DNA of 64,000 bases from Mycolicibacterium arabiense (GTDB taxonomy: Bacteria > Actinomycetota > Actinomycetes > Mycobacteriales > Mycobacteriaceae). Under the pieces are notes generated by a model. That model ran no database searches and was not told the DNA's origin. It saw nothing but the letters and a program-made list of their open reading frames with translations. The stretch is from contig NZ_AP022593.1 in the NCBI RefSeq assembly GCF_010731815.2, positions 1,426,001 to 1,490,000 on the forward strand, read 5' to 3'. This document shows positions 52,986-60,862 of this stretch, in pieces; within the stretch, counting starts at the first letter, position 1, and every line of letters begins with the position of its first letter. Both the position numbers and the translations under genes were made by a program.

Positions 52986-54404
52986 GACCCTCAGTGTTCT
53001 GTCGAGGCCTCGCACGCTCAACGCGCCGCGATCGAGCGCGCTGCTCAACGGCGCCATCGCCGCCCGCGACGGTCGATATCGCCGCCGCAGCAGGGACCCG
53101 CCCACCTCGGCATTGGTGTGGAAGCCGTGCTCGGCCCACCGTTCGGCCGCGGCGGCTCGCGCGGCCGCCACCCTGGCGCGCACCTTCAGCGTCGACTCCC
53201 CCGTCGCCTCCGCGGCGATGGCACCGGACTTGATCGGGTGCATCTCGACGCGCAGGTCGACGCGATCGAGCAGCGGGCCCGAGAGCTTGCCCAAGTACCG
53301 GCGTTTGATCGCACCCGGGCACACGCAGTCCTGCGGGTCGGCGGGCGCGCACGGGCAGAGGTTGGCCGCCATCACCAGTTGGAAGCGCGCCGGATAACGG
53401 GCGACGCCGTCGCGGCGCGCCAGCCGGATCTCGCCGTCCTCGAGCGGGGTGCGCAGCGCTTCGAGCACGCTGGTTCCGATCTCCGCGCACTCGTCGAGGA
53501 ACAGCACGCCGCGGTGGGCTCGGCTGACCGCTCCCGGGCGGGCCATCCCCGATCCGCCGCCGACCATCGCCGCGACCGACGAGGTGTGGTGCGGCGCGAC
53601 GAACGGCGGGCGGGTGATCAGCGGCGCGTCACCCGAGAGCAGACCCGCCACCGAGTGGATCGCCGTCACCTCCAGCGATTCATCGGGCGACAGCTCGGGC
53701 AGCAGCCCCGGAAGTCGTTGCGCCAGCATGGTCTTCCCGATCCCGGGCGGACCGGTGAGCAGCAGGTGATGAGCGCCGGCGGCGGCCAGTTCCACGGCGA
53801 AACGGGCGGTGGTCTGACCGACCACCTCGGCCAGATCGGCCACCACGTCGGGCGCATAGGGCGGGGCCTCGATGCGTCCCTCCAGATCGCTCTTGCCCTC
53901 CACCCACTCCTGCAGATGGCGCAACGTGCGCGCCCCGAACACCTCGATCCCCTCGACGAGACTGGCCTCGGCCAGGTTGTCGAACGGGACCACCACTGCA
54001 GGCACGCCCTCGCGCTTGGCCGCCAGCACCGCGGGCAGCACCCCGTGCACCGGACGCACCCGCCCGTCGAGCGCCAACTCGCCCAACAGCACCGTCTTCT
54101 CCAGCCGCGGCCACGACGCCTTTCCCGCCGCCGAGAGCACCGCCAAAGCCAACGCGATGTCATAAAGCGACCCCGTCTTGGGCAACGTCGCCGGCGACAG
54201 CGCCAACGTCAGACGCGCCATCGGCCAGGTGTTGCCGCAATTGGTCACCGCCGCACGGACTCTGTCGCGCGACTCCTGCAGCGCCGCATCCCCCAACCCG
54301 ACCAGGTGCACCCCCGGCAGACCCGAGGTGATGTCGGCCTCGATCTCGACCAGATGCCCCTCGAGCCCGCGCACGGCCACCGAGAACGCCCGACCCAGCG
54401 CCAT
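52983..54404 (-). pseudogene. yifB: yifB/comM 5' part (474 codons), interrupted by the satellite
   Basis: YifB is an MCM/Mg-chelatase-like AAA+ ATPase; its ComM relatives drive branch migration in natural transformation. Present here: N-terminal lon-like domain (ALGRAFSVAVRGLEGHLVEI), Walker A TGPPGIGKTML, Walker B GVLFLDECAEIG, the Cys-rich insert NLCPCAPADPQDCVCPG and the C-terminal helices up to GLDRTLRVA. Only the last 30 residues are displaced. The catalytic ATPase remains intact but is fused to element sequence. ATG overlaps the yraN stop (TGATG). Confidence 0.93.
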
Positions 54405-54775
54405 CACCCCACCCCACGCAGATGAGTGATCTCCGGAACGCCGCCCGGCGCGATCCGCACGCCGATTACGTCGATGCGGATCTGCGACCAACTCCCGCTC
54501 TGCGCGGCCAGCCACAGCCCCGCCAACCGGCGCAGGCGCCGCACCTTGGTCGGGGTCACCGCCTGAGCGACGCCACCGAACCCGTCACCGGAGCGGGTCT
54601 TGACCTCGACGAACACCACCGCACGCTCGACCGGATCGGCAGCGATCACGTCCAATTCGCCCCAGCGGCACCGCCAATTGCGGGTCAGCACCCGCCAACC
54701 CAACGACTCCACGTGGTCTACCGCCAGTTGCTCGCCGAGCGCCCCGAGCTGAGCGCGGGTCAAAGGATGCGTCAT
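54404..54775 (-). CDS. yraN: YraN/UPF0102 family protein
   Basis: 123 aa with the Holliday-junction-resolvase-like nuclease core: LGEQLAVDHVESLGWRVL, GELDVIA, then VVFVEVKTRSG. The acidic/lysine residues of a PD-(D/E)xK nuclease are present. Upstream partner of yifB in all mycobacteria (Rv2898c-Rv2896c order). Confidence 0.93.
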   Translation of the reverse strand: MTHPLTRAQLGALGEQLAVDHVESLGWRVLTRNWRCRWGELDVIAADPVERAVVFVEVKTRSGDGFGGVAQAVTPTKVRRLRRLAGLWLAAQSGSWSQIRIDVIGVRIAPGGVPEITHLRGVG

Positions 54776-54867
54776 GGCGACCACGCTGCTCACCAACGAC
54801 GACACTCGACCGCAGCCCACGGCCATTCATCCACAGACGCGACTTCATCCACAGGGCCCGCGCCCAC

Positions 54868-54928
54868 CGCGAGCGTGCGCAAACTCGGGTTGTCCAACGG
54901 CGTGTCGCCCGCAGACACGCACGCTCGC
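54868..54928. repeat. Dispersed palindromic repeat, copy 5 (inverted orientation)
   Basis: Reverse orientation to the other four. Outer arms CGCGAGCGTGCG and CGCACGCTCGC. The third arm has become AAACTCGGGTT with a TT insertion. It lies beyond the terminator of the haem-binding protein gene. Confidence 0.85.
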
Positions 54929-54972
54929 CGAAGAACCCCACCACCGCAGAACCAGGGACCCCCACAAACACG

Positions 54973-55005
54973 ACCGCCGCCGCAGCTCGGGGCTGCGGCG
55001 GCGGT
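54973..55005 (-). terminator. Intrinsic terminator after the haem-binding protein gene
   Basis: A perfect 14-bp stem, ACCGCCGCCGCAGC and GCTGCGGCGGCGGT, with a 5-base loop, 16 bp after the stop on the minus strand and followed by CGTGTTTGTG. Confidence 0.8.
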
Positions 55006-55020
55006 GCGATCTGCTGCTGG

Positions 55021-55404
55021 TTACAGCTCGTCGATGAGCATCTGCAGCTGGGCCGGCGACACGGAGACGCCGCACTGGTTGCGCAGGTCCTTCAGCGGCG
55101 CGACGATGCGCTGCAGGTCGAAGTACTCGTTCGTGTTGGCCGTGAAGTAGGCCCGCACCGAGGACTCGGCCTCACCGGCGGGCTGCGTGGCCGCACGGGT
55201 CAGCACGTCGTTGGCACCGGGGTGCGCGTCGAGGTACCGACCCGCTTCGCCCAGCACGCCGCTGGCGGTGTTGGCGTAGCCGCTGGCGTTGCACGGGGCT
55301 GCGCTGGCGGCGGGCATCGCGACGGTTCCGCCGACGACGCCGAGGGCACAGGTGGCGACGACGCCGGCGATTCCCCGGCGCACGGTCGTATTCATCGATT
55401 TCAT
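55021..55404 (-). CDS. Secreted haem-binding protein (mycobacterial haemophore-like)
   Basis: 127 aa. Signal peptide with hydrophobic core (ATCALGVVGGTVAM) cleaved after PAASA, then a mature domain of about 95 residues with two cysteines (APCNASGYANTASG and RNQCGVS) that fit the disulphide of the haemophore domain family (Rv0203-like). AAGGAA lies eight bases before the ATG. Expected in the periplasm or secreted; binds haem or a related ligand. Its terminator is strong. Confidence 0.8.
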   Translation of the reverse strand: MKSMNTTVRRGIAGVVATCALGVVGGTVAMPAASAAPCNASGYANTASGVLGEAGRYLDAHPGANDVLTRAATQPAGEAESSVRAYFTANTNEYFDLQRIVAPLKDLRNQCGVSVSPAQLQMLIDEL

Positions 55405-55771
55405 CAGTCGATTCCTTGCTTCGATTCGTGGGGCAGATCCCCCTACCCACGAGCCAACGTACCGACGCTCGACACCTCGAAATCGGGCTCACGAGCCCGC
55501 GAATAACGCATTTCAAGAGCGTTACATCGCACGGCGTGACATTCGCCGCAATATCGTTGATTTCTCTAAAGCAGCGCTAAGGCCTCGCCGCCGAAATTAA
55601 GGATTCGGCGACACGCGGCGCTGCAATCGTGACCGTTCCGTGATGCGCCGGTCGATGATCATCGATCAACGGCCACAGACGTTTTCGCCCTCAGCGTACA
55701 GCTCCGGACTTGTCGGACCCCAGCGCTACCTTCACCTCATCACCGCCCGCGCGCACCCCTGGAGGCACTCG
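55405..55771. other. Intergenic control region (367 bp)
   Basis: No gene is seen. A perfect 14-bp palindrome TCGATGATCATCGA lies at 55,652-55,665 and an AACGC...GCGTT inverted repeat at about 55,504-55,522. The region is visibly richer in A/T than its surroundings (ATTTCTCTAAAG, CGAAATTAAGG), which fits promoters for the two divergent genes. Confidence 0.5.
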
Positions 55772-56110
55772 ATGCACAACCCCATCCGCCACGGCGAAGT
55801 CATGCTGCTGCCCGTCCGGTCCGCGCCTGCCGGCACCCGCGAGCAGGTCACCACCTGCATCGTCGGGCACAGCGAGTCCGGCCATCACCACGTGCTCGAC
55901 AGCGACCGGGAATTCGCGAAGATCGTCGCCGCCAACGGCGACGTCTTCGTCGATCTCGACGAACCCACCCGGCTCGTCCACCTCAAGGACCACGACCGGC
56001 ACCGCGAACTCGAGGTGCCTGCGGGCGTGTGGCGGGTGCTGCGCAAGACGGAGTTCGACATCGGCGCCACGGTGGACCGGAACCCCCGCACGCGGTACGT
56101 CCAGGACTAA
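55772..56110 (+). CDS. Uncharacterised protein with GHHHVL motif
   Basis: 112 aa. Starts MHNPIRHGEVMLLPVRSAPA; central histidine cluster VGHSESGHHHVLDSD, then EVPAGVWRVLRKTEF. The pattern (short beta strands, His cluster, conserved V-P-A-G-V/E-W) suggests a small cupin-like or metal-binding fold, but I do not know its function. GGAGG seven bases before the ATG. It is 9 bp from the larger partner gene, so the two form an operon. Confidence 0.75.
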   Translation: MHNPIRHGEVMLLPVRSAPAGTREQVTTCIVGHSESGHHHVLDSDREFAKIVAANGDVFVDLDEPTRLVHLKDHDRHRELEVPAGVWRVLRKTEFDIGATVDRNPRTRYVQD

Positions 56111-56119
56111 CCCGGGCCG

Positions 56120-57067
56120 ATGCCGTTCGACGGTCCCGTCGTGCTCGACGCGGTCGCGCGGTTCTGCGACACCCGCGGCCTGACACCGACCAAGCTCAGC
56201 GTCGTCGCCAGGCTGAGCCGAGCGCTGACGATCGCATCGCACCACGGGACCGACCCGCGCTGGCGGACCGCGCCGTACTGGGCGGCCGACGACGACCCCG
56301 GTCAGACGCTGTTCGGGCACCTGCTTCCGCAGGACCTCGACGGCCCGACGCCCAACCGCGACGACCCTACTCGCACCACCGCTGACCGCGTCCTCGCCGC
56401 CGAACTCAGGCGCCGCCGCGAGCCGACGGCACGCTGGACCGAGCACAACGCGGTCGTCGCCGCCGACCGGTGGGCACGGTTCTCGCGGTCGATGACCACC
56501 GCCCGCTGCGCCGGACTGGGCTGGCTGGTCCCGGTGCGCGGCGAGCTGCTGGCCGTCCCCCTGCCTGCGATCCGCACGGCAGAGGGGCGGCCCGACGTCC
56601 TGCACGACGACACCGGCAGGCCCGCCGTCGAATGGCACGACGGCACCGGGACCTACTTCCTGCACGGCGCCGAATTCGACGAACGGCACTATCGCAAGGT
56701 CATCGCCAGCGAATTGCTGATCCAGGACATCGCCCAGCTGCCGAATGCCGATCAGCGGTCCGTTGCCCTGACCTATCTGTCCTTCGAACGCCTGGTGGTG
56801 GATTCGGACGCCGAATTACTCGACGTCGGCGTGCGCGGTACCAAGCTCTATCGATTGCCGTTGCCATTCCGCATTCGCCGCGACCGCGTCGTGGGCTACG
56901 GCCTGTACGACTACTTCATCCACATGCGCGACGCGAGCCATCCCGAGCGCGAGTTCGTCGAGTGGGTGGACCCGGCGATCGGCGTCCAGCGCAACGCCGA
57001 GCTGTGTCAGGCCCATGCATTCGGCGTCACCCTGGAGCAGTGGCTGGCGATAGACGCGGAGGGCTGA
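56120..57067 (+). CDS. DUF6745-like protein (unknown function)
   Basis: 315 aa. The conserved C-terminal block contains LPNADQRSVALTYLSFERLV, ELLDVGVRGTKLYRLPLP, then ASHPEREFVEWVDP and AFGVTLEQWLAID, as in the DUF6745 proteins of actinomycetes that often accompany the small GHHHVL protein. Leu-rich, no catalytic motif obvious to me. Paired with the upstream gene. Confidence 0.7.
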   Translation: MPFDGPVVLDAVARFCDTRGLTPTKLSVVARLSRALTIASHHGTDPRWRTAPYWAADDDPGQTLFGHLLPQDLDGPTPNRDDPTRTTADRVLAAELRRRREPTARWTEHNAVVAADRWARFSRSMTTARCAGLGWLVPVRGELLAVPLPAIRTAEGRPDVLHDDTGRPAVEWHDGTGTYFLHGAEFDERHYRKVIASELLIQDIAQLPNADQRSVALTYLSFERLVVDSDAELLDVGVRGTKLYRLPLPFRIRRDRVVGYGLYDYFIHMRDASHPEREFVEWVDPAIGVQRNAELCQAHAFGVTLEQWLAIDAEG

Positions 57068-57111
57068 GCACGCGTCACCGAAGCGCAACCGAATGGGCCA
57101 GGCCCGGAGGG

Positions 57112-57138
57112 TATGTTCGTTAGGCAATCCTCACCTTG
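57112..57138 (+). promoter_or_regulatory. Promoter with IdeR-like iron box
   Basis: TATGTT (57,112-57,117) is a -10 element. TTAGGCAATCCTCACCTTG overlaps the predicted start site and matches the 19-bp IdeR/DtxR consensus at about 12 positions, best in the outer arms. It lies 15 bases before the iron-transport lipoprotein gene. Confidence 0.6.
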
Positions 57139-57153
57139 CAGAAAGGCCGGTCG

Positions 57154-58179
57154 ATGTCTGCCCGTCGTAGTCGTTGGAGTCGCATCACCGCACTGGGCGC
57201 CGCCGTCGCGCTGGCAGCGGGCCTGACCGCCTGCTCGTCGTCGGAGGAAGAAGACGGCCTGCTGGTCTACAACGCGCAGCACGAGTCGCTGACCAAGGAG
57301 TGGATCGAGGCCTTCACCAAGGAGACCGGGATCAAGGTCACCTACCGCCAGGGCGGCGACACCGAACTGGGCAACCAGCTGATCGCCGAGGGCGACTCCT
57401 CGCCTGCCGACGTGTTCCTCACCGAGAACTCGCCCGCCATGGCCGCCGTCGAGAAGGACGGCCTGTTCACCGACGTCGACCAGGCCACCATCTCCCAGGT
57501 CCCGCCGCAGTTCCGCCCCGCCACCAACAAGTGGACCGGCGTCGCCGCTCGCACGACGGTGTTCGCCTACGACAAGACCAAGCTCACCGAGGCCCAGCTG
57601 CCGCGGTCGATCATGGATCTCGAGAAGCCGGAGTGGAAGGGCCGCTGGGGCGCCCCACCGGTCAAGCCGGACTTCCAGGCGATCGTCGCGGCCATGCTCG
57701 AACTCACCGGCGAGCAGGCCACCAGCCAGTGGCTGGCAGGCATGAAGTCAGGTGCCGAGATCTACTCCGACAACATCGCCACGCTGCGGGCCGTCAACGA
57801 CGGCCAGGTCGAGGGCGGCATCATCTACCACTACTACTGGTTCCGCGATCAGTCGCAGACCAAGGAGATCTCGGGCAACACCGCGCTGCACTACTTCCGC
57901 AACCAGGATCCCGGCGCCTTCGTCTCGATCTCCGGTGGCGGCATCCTGAACTCCAGCAAGAAGAAGGAAGACGCCCAGAAGTTCCTCACCTTCATCACCA
58001 GCAAGGCCGGCCAAGAAGTGCTGGAGAAGGGCACCTCGTTCGAGTACCCCGTGGCCAGCGGCGTGCCTGCCAACCCCGCGCTGGTACCGCTCGTCGACCT
58101 GCAGGCACCCGCCGTGAACCCGTCGAACCTCGACGCGCAGAAGGTCACCGACCTGATGACGAAGGCGGGCCTGCTCTAG
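57154..58179 (+). CDS. Iron(III) ABC transporter substrate-binding lipoprotein (FbpA/FutA type)
   Basis: 341 aa. Signal peptide with lipobox AAGLTAC, then a type-2 periplasmic binding domain: GLLVYNAQHESLTKEWIEAF and the iron-binding tyrosine block GIIYHYYWFRDQ of FbpA-class proteins. AAAGG eight bases before ATG. First gene of an importer operon controlled by an IdeR-like box. Binds free ferric iron or iron complex outside the membrane. Confidence 0.93.
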   Translation: MSARRSRWSRITALGAAVALAAGLTACSSSEEEDGLLVYNAQHESLTKEWIEAFTKETGIKVTYRQGGDTELGNQLIAEGDSSPADVFLTENSPAMAAVEKDGLFTDVDQATISQVPPQFRPATNKWTGVAARTTVFAYDKTKLTEAQLPRSIMDLEKPEWKGRWGAPPVKPDFQAIVAAMLELTGEQATSQWLAGMKSGAEIYSDNIATLRAVNDGQVEGGIIYHYYWFRDQSQTKEISGNTALHYFRNQDPGAFVSISGGGILNSSKKKEDAQKFLTFITSKAGQEVLEKGTSFEYPVASGVPANPALVPLVDLQAPAVNPSNLDAQKVTDLMTKAGLL

Positions 58180-58183
58180 ATGG

Positions 58184-59794
58184 GTGGCTGACGTGGTCAC
58201 CCCCACCGCGACGGCCATCGACGCGGCGCTGATCGACGCCGCGGCGCCGTCGGAGACGCCCGGCCGGGCCGCCGCCGCGCGGCCGGGGCCGGTGCTCACC
58301 GCCGGCGTGGTGCTGCTGGTCATCGCGACGTTCGTGCCGATCGGGTACGTCGCCTGGTCGGTCGTGTCGCTGGGGCCCGCGCGGGTGTGGGAACTGCTCG
58401 CACGGCCACGCGTGCTCGAACTGTTCGTCAACACCGTCGGCCTCGTGGTCGTCACGGTCCCGATCTGCATCGTGCTCGGCGTGGGCGCGGCATGGCTGGT
58501 GGAACGCTCCGACGTCCCCGGCCGGGCGATCTGGCGGCCGCTGTTCGTCGCTCCGCTCGCCGTGCCCGCGTTCATCAACAGCTACGCCTGGGTCAGCGTC
58601 GTCCCCACCCTGCACGGCTTCTGGGCGGGCATCCTCGTCGCCTCGCTGTCGTACTTCCCGTTCGTCTACGTGCCCGCCGCCGCCACGCTCCGTCGCCTCG
58701 ACCCGGCAATCGAGGAATCCGCTCGCACCCTCGGCTCCAGCCCGGCGGCGGTGTTCCGGCGCGTGGTGCTGCCCCAGCTGCGGCTCGCCGTCCTGGGCGG
58801 CGGACTGCTCATCGGCGTGCATCTACTGGCCGAGTACGGCGCGTTCGCAATGCTGCGCTTCTCGACGTTCACCACCGCGATCTTCGAGCAGTTCCAGGCC
58901 ACGTTCAACGGCGCGGCGGGCAGCACGCTCGCCGGCGTCCTGATGCTGCTGTGCCTCGTGCTCCTCGTCGGCGAGGCGGGGGTCCGCGGCAACGCCCGCT
59001 ACGCCCGGCTCGGTTCCGGCGCCCAGCGCACGTCGTCATCCCACGACCTGGGCGGCATGACGCTGCCCGCCCTGGCGGCGCTGGCCGCACTCGCCGTGCT
59101 GTCGCTCGGGGTTCCGGTGTGGACGATCCTGCGGTGGCTGTGGATCGGTGGCGCCGACGTGTGGGCACTCGGCGAGATCGTGCCGTCCACGGTGCAGACC
59201 GTGGCGCTGGCCGCCGGGGCAGCGGCGCTGACGACGGTGCTGGCCTTCCCCTTCGCCTGGATCGCGGTGCGGCACCGCGGGTTCTTCGCCCGCTTCGTCG
59301 AGGGCTCGAACTTCGTGACGAGTTCGATGCCGGGCATCGTGACCGCGCTCGCGCTCGTCACCGTGGCGATCCGCTTCGCACCGCCGCTGTACCAGACGGC
59401 GACGCTGGTGCTCGCCGCCTACGTGCTGATGTTCATGCCCCGCGCGATGGTGAACCTGCGGTCGGGTCTGGCCCAGGTGCCGCCGACACTCGAGGAGGCG
59501 TCGCGCTCGCTCGGCGTATCGCCCACCCGCACGCTGCTGCGAGTCACGTTGCGGCTCACCGCACCTGCCGCCGCCGCAGGCGCCTCGCTGGTGTTCGTCG
59601 CCGTGGCGACCGAGCTGACCGCGACCCTGCTGCTAGCGCCGACGGGCACCAACACCCTCGCCATGCGGTTCTGGTCGCTGTCGAGCGAGTTGGCCTACGC
59701 CGGCGCCGCCCCGTACGCGCTGCTGCTCGTCGTGCTCGCGGTCCCGGTCACCGTCGTGCTGTTCCAGCAGTCGAGCAGGGCGGCCGCGCTATGA
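58184..59794 (+). CDS. Iron ABC transporter permease (FbpB type, two domains)
   Basis: 536 aa, about twelve hydrophobic segments in two fused permease domains. Each has an EAA-like loop: IEESARTLGSSPAAVFRRVV and LEEASRSLGVSPTRTLLRVT. Start GTG, four bases after the binding-protein gene. The stop overlaps the ATPase start (ATGA). Confidence 0.93.
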   Translation: MADVVTPTATAIDAALIDAAAPSETPGRAAAARPGPVLTAGVVLLVIATFVPIGYVAWSVVSLGPARVWELLARPRVLELFVNTVGLVVVTVPICIVLGVGAAWLVERSDVPGRAIWRPLFVAPLAVPAFINSYAWVSVVPTLHGFWAGILVASLSYFPFVYVPAAATLRRLDPAIEESARTLGSSPAAVFRRVVLPQLRLAVLGGGLLIGVHLLAEYGAFAMLRFSTFTTAIFEQFQATFNGAAGSTLAGVLMLLCLVLLVGEAGVRGNARYARLGSGAQRTSSSHDLGGMTLPALAALAALAVLSLGVPVWTILRWLWIGGADVWALGEIVPSTVQTVALAAGAAALTTVLAFPFAWIAVRHRGFFARFVEGSNFVTSSMPGIVTALALVTVAIRFAPPLYQTATLVLAAYVLMFMPRAMVNLRSGLAQVPPTLEEASRSLGVSPTRTLLRVTLRLTAPAAAAGASLVFVAVATELTATLLLAPTGTNTLAMRFWSLSSELAYAGAAPYALLLVVLAVPVTVVLFQQSSRAAAL

Positions 59795-60855
59795 CGAACG
59801 CGCTCGACGTCAGCGGCCTGGTCAAGTCCTTCGGCAGCCACACCGTGCTGCACGGCATCGACCTCGCCGTGACCGCGGGCACCATCACCGCCGTCGTCGG
59901 CGCCTCGGGTTGCGGCAAGACCACGCTGCTCCGCCTCGTCGCCGGCTTCGAGAACCCGGACGGCGGAACGATTTCCATCGCCGGACGCCAGGTGGCAGCC
60001 GCGGGACACAGCACCCCCGCGCACCGCCGCGACGTGGGGTACGTCGCGCAGGACGGCGCGCTGTTCCCGCACCTGACCGTGGGGCAGAACATCGCCTACG
60101 GACTGTCCGGCCGCAAGCGCTCGGCCGAGCCGCGGGTCGCCGAACTCCTCGCCACCGTCGCCCTCGACGAGTCCTACGCCGCGCGCCGCCCGCACGAACT
60201 CTCCGGCGGGCAGCAGCAGCGCGTCGCCCTCGCCCGGGCGCTGGCCCGCCAACCCGCGCTCATGCTGCTCGACGAACCGTTCAGCGCGCTGGACACCGGG
60301 TTGCGGGCGTCGACCCGCAAGGCCGTCGCCGCACTGCTCTCCGATGCCGGTGTCACCACGCTGATCGTCACCCACGACCAGGAAGAGGCGCTGTCGATCG
60401 CCGACCAGGTCGCGGTCATGCGCGACGGCCGGTTCACCAAAGTCGGTACGCCGCAAGCGGTCTACCGCGAACCCAACGACCGCTTCACCGCCGAGTTCCT
60501 CGGCGACTGCGTGCTCCTGCCGTGCACGGTGAGCGACGGGGTCACCACCTCCGCGCTGGGTCGCCTGCCGGTCCGCGGCTCCGTCCCCAACGGCGGCGGC
60601 ACGCTGATGCTCCGCCCCGAGCAACTGGAGGCGACGGCCGTCGCCGACGACGACCTCGGCGACGGCATGGCGACCGTCCTGGCGTCGGAGTTCCGCGGCC
60701 ACGACGTCATGCTCACCGTGGACCTCGGCGGCGACGCCGCGCCGATCACCGTCCGCCAGCACAGCGTCGCGCCGCCCGCCGTCGACGCCAAGGTCCGCAT
60801 CCACGTCACCGGCGACGCCGTGGTGTTCGGTGACCGCCCACGCGACGGCGGCTGA
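59791..60855 (+). CDS. Iron ABC transporter ATP-binding protein (FbpC type)
   Basis: 354 aa. Walker A GASGCGKTT, Q-loop YVAQDGALFPHLTV, signature LSGGQQQR, Walker B LMLLDEPFSAL, H-loop VTHDQEEAL. The C-terminal part (residues about 240-350) is a TOBE regulatory domain. Powers the FbpA-FbpB importer. Confidence 0.95.
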   Translation: MTNALDVSGLVKSFGSHTVLHGIDLAVTAGTITAVVGASGCGKTTLLRLVAGFENPDGGTISIAGRQVAAAGHSTPAHRRDVGYVAQDGALFPHLTVGQNIAYGLSGRKRSAEPRVAELLATVALDESYAARRPHELSGGQQQRVALARALARQPALMLLDEPFSALDTGLRASTRKAVAALLSDAGVTTLIVTHDQEEALSIADQVAVMRDGRFTKVGTPQAVYREPNDRFTAEFLGDCVLLPCTVSDGVTTSALGRLPVRGSVPNGGGTLMLRPEQLEATAVADDDLGDGMATVLASEFRGHDVMLTVDLGGDAAPITVRQHSVAPPAVDAKVRIHVTGDAVVFGDRPRDGG

Positions 60856-60862
60856 CGGCGCC

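Noticed and set aside
60830..60862. GTG start for the adenylation fusion overlapping the ABC ATPase gene
   Set aside because: Possible, but the extra eleven residues are not domain sequence; the ATG after the ATPase stop is preferred with low certainty.
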